Source: a bacterium (GTDB lineage: Bacteria > Bacteroidota > Ignavibacteria > Kapaibacteriales > UBA2268). Taken from it: DNA of 6,048 bases. The position numbers were made by a program, and so were the translations under genes. Positions within the stretch are counted from its first letter, which is position 1; every line of letters begins with the position of its first letter. The stretch is taken from NCBI GenBank assembly GCA_024710535.1, contig JANJUO010000545.1, positions 1 to 6,048 of the forward strand, in the 5' to 3' direction. This document shows positions 1 through 5,938 of the stretch, piece after piece. The notes under the pieces are model-generated. The model searched no databases, was not told the DNA's origin, and saw nothing but the letters and a program-made list of their open reading frames with translations.

Positions 1-1
1 G

Positions 2-1198
2 TTTAAATTGACTAATAAAAATCAAACAACTCCTCCTCAAGCACCAACTCTTGCCGCACCTGTAAATAATGCAGTGAATGTTGGATTAAATCAAGCATTA
101 GCATGGAATTTGACTGACAATACAAATAATTATAATATTCAAGTTTCTGAAAATGCCAATTTTATTGGTACAGTTATCAATAAAACAAATATCAATGCAA
201 GCGGATATTTGCCTGCTTCTGGCGAACTTGATTTCAACACTAAATATTATTGGAGAGTTGCAGCAAAAAATGATGCCGGATTGAGTCAATGGTCTGAAGT
301 ATGGTCGTTTACAACGGCAGACAAAGCACCAATTGCCCCAACCCTTGCTTCTCCTCCAAACGATTCTAAAGAAGTTTCTGTATCACCATTACTAACTTGG
401 TTTAATGTAATCAATGCCGAAACATATACTGTTCAGATTAGCAAAACTGATGTTTTTGCTGGTACTGATGTTGTATATACGAAATCTTCAATCACAACAA
501 CTACGTTCAATGTTCCAAAAGACAGATTACAGCCATTAACCAAATATTATTGGAGAGTTCGTGCTTCCACTTTAGGTGGCGATAGTCCATACTCACAAGG
601 TTGGTCTTTCACAACATCAAATGAATTACCAAAGCCAATTACTTCTCAACCTGAAGATAAATCTGGAAATATCGCAGTTCAGCCATTATTTAAATGGGAT
701 TTTTCTCAATCTGCAAATTCTTTCAACTTGCAAATTGCAACTGAAGAAGCATTTACCAATATTATTTACAATAATGAAAAAATCACAAATAATAATTTCT
801 TATTAGATGATTATACATTAGAATTTGGTAGATGGTTTTTCTGGCGAGTAAATATGAAAACACCAACTGGAAATAGTCCTTGGTCTGATGTAATGTCATT
901 CAGAACAATTGATGGTGGTACAGTAGTTATGATGCCTGAATATAAACAATATTTGGTTTCAACTCCAAATCCAGCAAACGACATCACAACAATCAAATTT
1001 ATCATGACTGAAAATGAAAATGTAAAATTTGACATGTATGATGTTTTTGGAAATATGATTAAATCTTTTGAATATTATAGTATTGCTGGTGAAAACAGAG
1101 TTGCAATATCTTTGGCAGATATGGTTTCCGGAAACTACTTTATTCAAATGAATACTTCAAAAGGAATATTCACTCACAAGTTCGAAATTGTGAAATAA
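2..1198 (+). CDS. Secreted FN3-repeat protein with T9SS type A sorting domain (5' partial)
   Basis: The frame is open to the left edge, so the true start lies outside the window; TTG at 8 is only the first possible initiator. Numbering from that TTG, three fibronectin-type-III-like repeats lie at about residues 11-104, 110-204 and 208-301. Each ends with an aromatic-WRV strand (YYWRV at 80-84 and 180-184, FFWRV at 277-281) and a W/MSFxT strand. The two codons before the TTG give FKLT, which may be the end of an earlier repeat. Residues about 313-396 form a C-terminal type A sorting domain of the type IX secretion system: NPANDITTIKF (321-331), a YDVFGNMI strand, the SGNYFIQM strand, and a final HKFEIVK. 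By family knowledge, this domain sends the protein through the outer membrane and is removed or used for surface attachment. No catalytic domain is visible; any enzyme or ligand-binding part would be in the missing N-terminal portion. The secretion call is strong, but the function is unknown. Confidence 0.9.
   Translation, partial: FKLTNKNQTTPPQAPTLAAPVNNAVNVGLNQALAWNLTDNTNNYNIQVSENANFIGTVINKTNINASGYLPASGELDFNTKYYWRVAAKNDAGLSQWSEVWSFTTADKAPIAPTLASPPNDSKEVSVSPLLTWFNVINAETYTVQISKTDVFAGTDVVYTKSSITTTTFNVPKDRLQPLTKYYWRVRASTLGGDSPYSQGWSFTTSNELPKPITSQPEDKSGNIAVQPLFKWDFSQSANSFNLQIATEEAFTNIIYNNEKITNNNFLLDDYTLEFGRWFFWRVNMKTPTGNSPWSDVMSFRTIDGGTVVMMPEYKQYLVSTPNPANDITTIKFIMTENENVKFDMYDVFGNMIKSFEYYSIAGENRVAISLADMVSGNYFIQMNTSKGIFTHKFEIVK
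239..615 (+). repeat. Direct DNA repeats inside FN3 repeats 1 and 2, 300-base offset
   Basis: Bases 242-259 and 542-559 are identical over 18 nt (aaatattattggagagtt, encoding the YYWRV strand) and lie exactly 300 bases apart. The match extends to 239-259 versus 539-559 with one difference. A second, weaker match at the same offset, 302-315 versus 602-615 (12 of 14), covers the WSFTT strand. Sequence between the two blocks has diverged. This fits an old in-frame duplication of a 100-residue unit. The third repeat is offset by 97 residues and keeps little DNA identity. Confidence 0.75.
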
Positions 1199-1215
1199 TA
1201 TTCAAAAAATAAGGG

Positions 1216-1252
1216 AAAGCGGATTTTTGAAGAGAAATCCGCTTTTTTTTTT
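1216..1252 (+). terminator. Rho-independent terminator of the FN3/T9SS gene
   Basis: An 11-bp perfect stem is formed by 1216-1226 (aaagcggattt) and 1235-1245 (aaatccgcttt) with an 8-base loop. It runs into a T-tract at 1243-1252. It begins 18 bases after the stop codon at 1196-1198, as expected for the end of that transcript. Confidence 0.9.
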
Positions 1253-1292
1253 GAATAAAATCAAGATAATTTGTATAATTTGAAAATTTTAT

Positions 1293-1323
1293 TTGTTTCA
1301 TATTGATTATTATGCTATTTTTG
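1293..1323 (+). promoter_or_regulatory. Candidate promoter of the RRM gene (TTG-N20-TAnnTTTG)
   Basis: TTG at 1293-1295 is followed, after 20 bases, by TATTTTTG at 1316-1323. This fits the -33/-7 consensus of Bacteroidota primary sigma factors. The transcription start would fall near 1328-1331, giving a leader of about 217-220 nt before the ATG at 1548. Such motifs are easy to find in AT-rich DNA, so this is a prediction. I found no equally good match nearer the gene. Confidence 0.4.
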
Positions 1324-1327
1324 AAAT

Positions 1328-1352
1328 GTTATTAATTACAAATATTAATAAC
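1328..1352. promoter_or_regulatory. 9-bp inverted repeat at the predicted start of the RRM transcript
   Basis: GTTATTAAT at 1328-1336 and ATTAATAAC at 1344-1352 are perfect reverse complements around a 7-base spacer. As RNA the stem could extend by one G-U and one A-U pair (1326-1354). It sits on the predicted transcription start, so it could be an operator or a 5' end hairpin. A palindrome of this size is expected about once per several kilobases in such AT-rich DNA, so chance is possible. Confidence 0.3.
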
Positions 1353-1496
1353 GTTGTTTTCGCTTGTTTTTTGAATTTGAATTGAATGTATTCATCTCCT
1401 TTTTCGGACTGATATTTTCCTTGCTAAGCTTCTGCGTTTCTGCATAACTTACTTTTTCAGATTATTAAACTTGCATTGCTTTTGAATTTTTTTTAT

Positions 1497-1523
1497 ATAT
1501 AACCATTTTGGTTATGTTTTTTT
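1497..1523 (+). promoter_or_regulatory. Hairpin with T-run just upstream of the RRM start codon
   Basis: ATAACCA (1499-1505) and TGGTTAT (1509-1515) pair perfectly around a TTT loop, and a G-U and A-U pair can extend the stem to 1497-1517. A run of T follows at 1517-1523, and the hairpin region ends 24 bases before the ATG. The shape is that of a weak intrinsic terminator or attenuator, but only two pairs are G-C. It could also be a protein-binding site. Similar short hairpins are not rare in this sequence. Confidence 0.3.
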
Positions 1524-1547
1524 CTCATTTTATATTATATAAGTGTT

Positions 1548-1865
1548 ATGAATATTTACGTAGGAAACATTGATTACCGCATTCAGGAAAATCAATTAAA
1601 AGAATTGTTTGAACAATTCGGCGAAGTTAAATCTGTAAGTTTAATTACAGACAAATTCACAGGCAAAAGCAAAGGGTTTGCATTTGTTGATATGCCAGAA
1701 GACAATCAAGGCACAGATGCCATCGAACGTCTTAATGGATATAAATTAAGTACTCGTGAAATTACTGTTTCTCAAGCTAGACCACAAGGCGAAACTAGAG
1801 GCGACAATAACTTCAGAAGAAGCAGCAACGGCAACGGCAACGGTGGAAGCAGAAACAGATACTAA
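1548..1865 (+). CDS. RRM-domain RNA-binding protein, small Gly/Asn/Arg-tailed type
   Basis: This is a complete 105-residue protein with one RNA recognition motif at about residues 2-78. RNP2 is IYVGNI (3-8) and RNP1 is KGFAFVDM (42-49), with the aromatic residues that stack on RNA bases (Y4, F44, F46) all present. A basic, low-complexity tail rich in Gly, Asn, Ser and Arg follows (81-105). Proteins of this form are common in cyanobacteria and Bacteroidota, act in the cytoplasm on single-stranded RNA, and in cyanobacteria are often induced by cold; that role is not shown for this one. The ATG at 1548 is placed by the family start (MNIYVGN). No real Shine-Dalgarno sequence precedes it. The gene is monocistronic: a terminator follows within 25 bases and the next gene converges on it. 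Its long upstream region suggests post-transcriptional control. Confidence 0.95.
   Translation: MNIYVGNIDYRIQENQLKELFEQFGEVKSVSLITDKFTGKSKGFAFVDMPEDNQGTDAIERLNGYKLSTREITVSQARPQGETRGDNNFRRSSNGNGNGGSRNRY
1827..1844 (+). repeat. Three tandem AACGGY hexamers in the RRM tail
   Basis: AACGGC, AACGGC and AACGGT follow one another in frame and encode Asn-Gly three times (residues 94-99). The stretch is much richer in G and C than its surroundings. In-frame hexamers of this kind can gain or lose units by strand slippage without breaking the protein. Confidence 0.75.
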
Positions 1866-1888
1866 TCTATAGATAGTTTCAATTTTTG

Positions 1889-1924
1889 AAAACTTCTCGA
1901 TTTTCTTCGAGAAGTTTTTTTTTT
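1889..1924 (+). terminator. Rho-independent terminator of the RRM gene
   Basis: A 12-bp stem pairs 1889-1900 (aaaacttctcga) with 1907-1918 (tcgagaagtttt) around a 6-base loop. A T-tract runs through 1915-1924. It begins 24 bases after the stop codon. Confidence 0.9.
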
Positions 1925-1973
1925 GTAATTTATATTAAAATCAATTCTTGAATCAATTTGTATTTCAAAGAAT

Positions 1974-2003
1974 AAAAAAATCCCCAACTTTTCAGTTGAG
2001 GAT
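1974..2003 (-). terminator. Rho-independent terminator of glyA, on the minus strand
   Basis: Bases 1981-1988 (tccccaac) face 1995-2002 (gttgagga). Read as minus-strand RNA the one mismatch becomes a U-G pair, so the stem is complete there, with one further A-T pair at 1980/2003. The A-run at 1974-1980 is a U-run in that transcript. In plus-strand RNA the same position is a C-A mismatch, although T-rich sequence follows at 2007-2014, so weak two-way action is possible. It lies 29 bases past the glyA stop codon. Confidence 0.85.
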
Positions 2004-2031
2004 ATTATTTTTTTAACAATAAGGAGTAAAA

Positions 2032-3333
2032 CTATGCTTCAATTTTGTTATGTAATGGGAAATTTGAAGTAAATCTTGCCACCTCTTCCCTAATTTCATC
2101 ATAGATTTTTGTGTTTCCCTGATTTGCTATTACTCTGTCGATGAGTTCTGCAATGTGAACCATATCATTTTCCTTCATTCCGCGAGTAGTCATTGCGGCT
2201 GTTCCCAATCTAATTCCTGATGTAATCAAAGGTGGTTGATTATCGTTTGGAACTGCATTTTTGTTGCAAGTGATTCCTGAATCATCAAGTGCTAATTGTG
2301 CTTGCTTGCCGGTGATTCCTTTGTTTCTCAAATCAACAAGCATAAGATGATTATCTGTTCCACCAGAAACAAGATTATAACCTTTGGAAATAAGCGTATT
2401 TGCTAATGTATTTGCATTTTTGATTACTTGAGTAGTGTATCTATCGAATTCATCTGAAAGACATTCACCAAAAGCAACTGCTTTTGCCGCAATCACGTGC
2501 ATCAATGGACCGCCTTGAACACCAGGCATTACCCATGAATCAATAATTTCGCCAACACGTTTCACTCTTCCCGATTTTGGAGCAACGATTCCCCATTTAT
2601 TTTCAACATCTTTGCCAACCAAAATAATACCGCCACGAGGACCACGAAGAGTTTTATGAGTTGTTGATGCAATTACATCACAATAAGGAACAGGATTTGA
2701 AAGTTTGCCCTTTGCAATCAATCCGGCTGGATGAGCAATATCTGCAAATAAAAATGCACCAACAGAATCTGCAATTTCTCTGAATTTTGCAAAATCTATA
2801 TCGCGTGGATATGCAGATGCTCCAACTGTTATCAACTTTGGCTTGTGAATTTTTGCAAGTTCGGCAGCTTTATCATAATCAATTTTTCCTGTTTCAGGAT
2901 CGAGTTCGTAAGGAACAAAATTATAGAATCGACCGGAGAAATTCACAGGTGAGCCGTGAGTTAGATGTCCGCCATGAGCAAGACTCAAACCCATCACAGT
3001 GTCTCCGTGATTGATGAATGTGAAATATACCGCCATATTTGCTGTGGAGCCGCTATGAGGCTGAACGTTGGCATACTCGGCACCAAACAATTTTTTTGCT
3101 CTATCTCTTGCAATATCTTCAACAACATCAACCCATTCACAGCCACCGTAATAGCGATTGCCCGGATAACCTTCGGCATATTTATTTGTGAGAACGGATC
3201 CTTGAGCATCCATAACTGCAGGCGAAGTAAAGTTTTCGCTTGCTATAAGTTCAATTTTTTCAATCTGTCTATTGTATTCATTAGAAACAGCATTGAAAAC
3301 TTCTGGATCAAATTTACTTAAAATATCATACAT
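2032..3333 (-). CDS. glyA: Serine hydroxymethyltransferase
   Basis: A cytoplasmic, PLP-dependent enzyme that converts L-serine and tetrahydrofolate to glycine and 5,10-methylenetetrahydrofolate, the main one-carbon source. The 433-residue protein is complete. It has the ELIASENFTSP motif (28-38), the KYAEGYPGNRYYGG loop (51-64) with E54, SGSTANMAVY (94-103), S173, D198 and H201 in FADIAHPAG, the PLP lysine K227 in STTHKTLRGPRGG, and the carboxylate-binding arginine R375 in SGIRLGT. It is longer than the E. coli protein (417) mainly through an insertion at about 241-262 before PGVQGGP, a form I know from Bacteroidota enzymes. The usual VFPG there reads VMPG. The ATG at 3331-3333 fits the family N-terminus. 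No Shine-Dalgarno and no clear promoter is seen in the 83 bases before it, so it may be read from the dehydrogenase and kinase upstream. Confidence 0.98.
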   Translation of the reverse strand: MYDILSKFDPEVFNAVSNEYNRQIEKIELIASENFTSPAVMDAQGSVLTNKYAEGYPGNRYYGGCEWVDVVEDIARDRAKKLFGAEYANVQPHSGSTANMAVYFTFINHGDTVMGLSLAHGGHLTHGSPVNFSGRFYNFVPYELDPETGKIDYDKAAELAKIHKPKLITVGASAYPRDIDFAKFREIADSVGAFLFADIAHPAGLIAKGKLSNPVPYCDVIASTTHKTLRGPRGGIILVGKDVENKWGIVAPKSGRVKRVGEIIDSWVMPGVQGGPLMHVIAAKAVAFGECLSDEFDRYTTQVIKNANTLANTLISKGYNLVSGGTDNHLMLVDLRNKGITGKQAQLALDDSGITCNKNAVPNDNQPPLITSGIRLGTAAMTTRGMKENDMVHIAELIDRVIANQGNTKIYDEIREEVARFTSNFPLHNKIEA

Positions 3334-3416
3334 AATTAATTAACCAAAATAATTTTTAATTTCTGAAATAAAACACAATACTAAATTATGAAAATACAGT
3401 AAAATAACATAATATT

Positions 3417-4187
3417 TTACAATTTTCTTGTTACAATTGTTGGAGTTGCCTGTGCCGTTGGTGTTACCATTATATCCTGAATCATAACATGCTCGGGTCG
3501 AGTAGCTACAAATAATGCAATTTCGGCAATATCCTTTCCATAAAGCGGAGTCAAGCCATTATATACAGCTTTTGCTTTATCTTTATCACCTCTGAATCTT
3601 ACGATTGAGAATTCGGTTTCTGCAAGACCCGGGTCAATATTGCAAGAGCGGATATTTGTGCCATTTAAATCTACTGCAATAGATTGAGAAATCATTCTTG
3701 CCGCCGCTTTCGAGGCACAATATACGTTACCTTTAGGATAAATATCTCTTCCTGCAATAGAAGAAATATTAATAACCATTCCAGCATTTCTCTTCACCAT
3801 ATCAGGGAGCACATTTCGAGTTACATAAAGTAATCCTTTTACATTTGTATCAATCATTTCTTCCCAATTTTCCAAAACGCCATTATCAATAGTTTCCATT
3901 CCACGTGCCAAACCTGCGTTATTAACAAGAATATCAATCTCTTTGAAATTTTCGGGTATGTTATTGTAAAATACAGTAACTGCATCATAAGATCGTACAT
4001 CAAGTCCATAAACAAACACTTCTGTTTGGAATTCATTTTTAAGATGTTCTGCAAGTTCATTTAATTTTTCAATTCTTCTTGCAGTCAGAATTAATTTTGC
4101 TCCTGCAAGAGCAAATTCGTAAGCAATTGCCAATCCAAAACCTGCAGATGCACCTGTGATTAATGCAGTTTTTCCATCTAATCTCAT
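3417..4187 (-). CDS. YdfG-type short-chain dehydrogenase, NADP-dependent (serine / 3-hydroxy acid)
   Basis: The 256-residue protein is a classical short-chain dehydrogenase. It has the cofactor glycine motif TGASAGFG (11-18), two arginines after strand 2 (ARR, 36-38) that favour NADP(H), NNAG (89-92), N115, S143 and the catalytic Y156/K160 in YCASK. It resembles E. coli YdfG along its length: IDILVNNAGLA, WEEMIDTNVKGL, GNVYCASKA, PGLAETEFS and VRFRGD all have close counterparts. YdfG oxidises L-serine, L-allo-threonine and other 3-hydroxy acids at C3 and can reduce malonic semialdehyde; which of these applies here is not decided by sequence. The gene starts 31 bases after the kinase stop codon and ends 83 bases before glyA, on the same strand. 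Co-expression with glyA would fit a serine/threonine-linked role. A weak GTGAG lies 7 bases before the ATG. Confidence 0.88.
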   Translation of the reverse strand: MRLDGKTALITGASAGFGLAIAYEFALAGAKLILTARRIEKLNELAEHLKNEFQTEVFVYGLDVRSYDAVTVFYNNIPENFKEIDILVNNAGLARGMETIDNGVLENWEEMIDTNVKGLLYVTRNVLPDMVKRNAGMVINISSIAGRDIYPKGNVYCASKAAARMISQSIAVDLNGTNIRSCNIDPGLAETEFSIVRFRGDKDKAKAVYNGLTPLYGKDIAEIALFVATRPEHVMIQDIMVTPTAQATPTIVTRKL

Positions 4188-4218
4188 TTTAAACTCACTT
4201 TTAAATTTAATAAAATTA

Positions 4219-5814
4219 TTAATAATCTTGATCTATTGGTATTCTGATTGTAATTTCAGTTCCTTCCCCTACTTTGCTGAATGCATAAATCTTTCCGTAA
4301 TGTGATTTCACAATCCAATCCACTATTGACAAGCCCAAACCCGAGCCAACAATTGTACTTGCTCTTGATTTATCTACTCTATAGAATCTATCAAATATTT
4401 TAGGCAATTCATTTTCAGGAATTCCGTGTCCGGTATCGCGAACGATAATATCAGCAAATCCTTTATCTGTTCTTAATTCAATCCAAATTTTTCCGCCAAT
4501 GTCAGTATATTTGATTGCATTATCAACAATATTCAAAATAGCTTGATGCATTCTTACAGAATCAATATGTGCCTCGATATTTGGAGCAATATTGAATTCA
4601 ACTCTTATATCTTTGCTTTCTGCCAATATTTCACAATCTTCGGCAACATCTATCATCAATTTCGACAAACTTTTCTTTGTGAAATTCATTTTCACTCTGC
4701 CCATATCCGCTCTTGACAACTCAAGCAATGCTTCCACTACATTTGATAATCTTATAACTTCATCCAAGGCTGATGCGATGATTTTCAGATAATCATTTTC
4801 GGATTTATGAGAAACCAGCGATAATTCCAATTCGCCACGTAATATCGTTAAAGGAGTTTTTAATTCATGCGAAGCATCGAATGTAAATTGTCTTATTTGA
4901 TTAAATGAACTTTCCAAACGTGCAAACATATCATTTAATGTTTTTGATAATCGTCCAACCTCATCATCCATATCAGAGTAAGGGAGGCGTAAAGATAAAT
5001 TCTTCACGGAAATTTGATTTGCAGTATGAATAAGATTATCAATTGGCTTAAGTGAAACCGCAGATAGAAACCATCCACCAAAGGCAGAAAACAGTAATAT
5101 TAATGGTAATGCAATCATCAAAATATTCATAATATGATCGCTTACCATCGTAACATCTGTTAAATGATAGCCAATTGTAATTTGTGTATGTGCCGTACGC
5201 ATCAAGAATATTTGTGCTGGTTTGTGGTTTATCAATACAGTTGCAAATGCTGTATCCCCTTCTTTATATTTGAAATGTGGTCTGAAAATTAATTTAGGTA
5301 AATAGTTATAATCTCCGGAAACATTTGCAATTGAGTCTTTTGTGATTTTTTTTCTTTGCCTATATGTTGGAAACATAGATAATTCCTTGGTCATATTTCT
5401 TGTTTTCCAAAGTATATTATTCGATGTATCTGAAATTTGTATATAGTAATTTTTTGTGCTGAATAATGGATTATTTCTAATCAATGCTCTTAATCTGCTT
5501 AGAAATGCTTTTGAATTTATTGAAAAATGAATTGTATCTGATTTAACAAATTCATTTTTTGGCTCAAATTCTTCATTCACCAATTCCTCAACTTCATTAA
5601 CCGCTTTTTCGTTCAATGGTGGTTTTTCGATAATATTCTCCTCGATAAATTTGGAGAGCGATTTGGTTACCTCAACCAATTGATTCTTCAAATTTTCATG
5701 AAGCAAACTTGAAACCGAAAAATATATATACAGCCCGAAAACTCCCAACGATATAGCAACAATTAAACTATACCAAAATATGATTCTCGTTCTTAATGAT
5801 GTTTTCTTTGTCAT
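4219..5814 (-). CDS. Membrane sensor histidine kinase (HAMP, HisKA, HATPase), orphan in this window
   Basis: From the ATG at 5812-5814 the protein has 531 residues. A first membrane helix lies at about 11-34, a periplasmic sensor region of roughly 195 residues follows, and a second helix lies at 231-253. Then come a HAMP linker (254-304, conserved P257), the HisKA H-box DASHELKTPL with phospho-acceptor H316, the N-box (NIVDNAIKYT, with N428 and N432), G1 DTGHGIP (460-466), F-box FDRFYR and G2 GSGLGLSIV (490-498). All motifs for ATP binding and autophosphorylation are intact. The sensor region begins with an acidic, probably helical stretch and I recognise no domain in it, so the signal is unknown. 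A TTG at 5818-5820 would add two residues, but GGGAG at 5822-5826 is well spaced only for the ATG. No response regulator gene adjoins it: upstream is a divergent gene, downstream are a dehydrogenase and glyA. The overall build is like CusS/ArlS-type kinases. Confidence 0.95.
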   Translation of the reverse strand: MTKKTSLRTRIIFWYSLIVAISLGVFGLYIYFSVSSLLHENLKNQLVEVTKSLSKFIEENIIEKPPLNEKAVNEVEELVNEEFEPKNEFVKSDTIHFSINSKAFLSRLRALIRNNPLFSTKNYYIQISDTSNNILWKTRNMTKELSMFPTYRQRKKITKDSIANVSGDYNYLPKLIFRPHFKYKEGDTAFATVLINHKPAQIFLMRTAHTQITIGYHLTDVTMVSDHIMNILMIALPLILLFSAFGGWFLSAVSLKPIDNLIHTANQISVKNLSLRLPYSDMDDEVGRLSKTLNDMFARLESSFNQIRQFTFDASHELKTPLTILRGELELSLVSHKSENDYLKIIASALDEVIRLSNVVEALLELSRADMGRVKMNFTKKSLSKLMIDVAEDCEILAESKDIRVEFNIAPNIEAHIDSVRMHQAILNIVDNAIKYTDIGGKIWIELRTDKGFADIIVRDTGHGIPENELPKIFDRFYRVDKSRASTIVGSGLGLSIVDWIVKSHYGKIYAFSKVGEGTEITIRIPIDQDY

Positions 5815-5821
5815 TTTCAAT

Positions 5822-5826
5822 CTCCC
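5822..5826 (-). promoter_or_regulatory. Shine-Dalgarno-like site that sets the kinase start
   Basis: Minus-strand GGGAG is separated by 7 bases from ATG at 5814 but by only one base from the TTG at 5820. It therefore supports the ATG. It is the best ribosome-binding match seen before any clear gene in this window. Confidence 0.6.
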
Positions 5827-5841
5827 AACAATTTAGAAATA

Positions 5842-5871
5842 CAAAACTAATACATTTTTTTTAATCAACAA
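5842..5871 (-). promoter_or_regulatory. Candidate promoter of the kinase gene (TTG-N19-TAnnTTTG)
   Basis: Read on the minus strand, TTG (5871-5869) is followed after 19 bases by TAGTTTTG (5849-5842), a full match to the Bacteroidota -7 element with good spacing. The start of transcription would be near 5836, about 22 bases before the kinase ATG. It may drive the whole kinase-dehydrogenase-glyA block. Confidence 0.55.
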
Positions 5872-5877
5872 TATATG

Positions 5878-5907
5878 TTATTAATTCAGGTATTTTTTTT
5901 ATATTTG
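5878..5907 (+). promoter_or_regulatory. Candidate promoter of the divergent gene at 5939
   Basis: TATATTTG at 5900-5907 is a full match to TAnnTTTG. The upstream element is weaker: TTA at 5878-5880 with a 19-base spacer instead of TTG. Transcription would start near 5913, giving a leader of about 25 bases. The two promoter candidates in this gap point away from each other and their -33 elements are 6 bases apart (5872-5877). Confidence 0.45.
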
Positions 5908-5938
5908 AAATTGGATTGTGGCATTAATTAAAATTTTA

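Larger units (their letters stand above)
1199..1547. other. 349-base intergenic region between the T9SS gene and the RRM gene
   Basis: The region holds the upstream gene's terminator (1216-1252), a candidate Bacteroidota-type promoter (1293-1323), a 9-bp inverted repeat (1328-1352) and a hairpin followed by a T-run (1497-1523). No coding frame on either strand looks convincing and I see no tRNA. Bases 1400-1460 are less AT-rich than their surroundings but I recognise nothing in them. If the promoter is real, most of this region is the 5' leader of the RRM gene. Confidence 0.6.

Noticed and set aside
1251..1279. TTGAAT-N17-TATAAT, which looks like an E. coli sigma-70 promoter.
   Set aside because: The -35 part lies in the T-tract of the upstream terminator, and the host group uses TAnnTTTG-type promoters, so this is likely an AT-rich coincidence.
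1371..1394. Repeated TTGAA units (1371, 1377, 1382) and a short TGAAT-GT-ATTCA palindrome.
   Set aside because: The units are short, unevenly spaced and of common AT-rich composition, so I do not treat them as a regulatory array.
1345..1464. A 39-codon stop-free minus-strand stretch, Lys/Asn/Ser-rich, in the gap before the RRM gene.
   Set aside because: It has no start codon except an internal ATG with 17 codons left, no recognisable similarity, and overlaps the predicted leader. A decayed gene end cannot be excluded but is not supported.
2021..2072. AAGGAG at 2021-2026 followed after 7 bases by ATG at 2034 and a 12-codon plus-strand frame.
   Set aside because: The frame is tiny, lies opposite the 3' end of glyA, and has no promoter; the ribosome-binding match is probably chance.
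2965..3321. A 118-codon plus-strand open frame opposite the start of glyA, and similar shorter ones elsewhere.
   Set aside because: It lies wholly antisense to a clear housekeeping gene, its product is not protein-like, and no ribosome-binding site or promoter supports it.
4215..4226. Perfect 12-base palindrome ATTATTAATAAT over the kinase stop codon.
   Set aside because: It is made only of A and T with no loop or T-run, so it is neither a terminator nor a convincing operator.
1327..5886. The 11-mer TGTTATTAATT occurs both at 1327-1337 and at 5876-5886, in two promoter regions.
   Set aside because: In AT-rich sequence of this length, several 11-base matches are expected by chance, and only the first copy is part of a palindrome.
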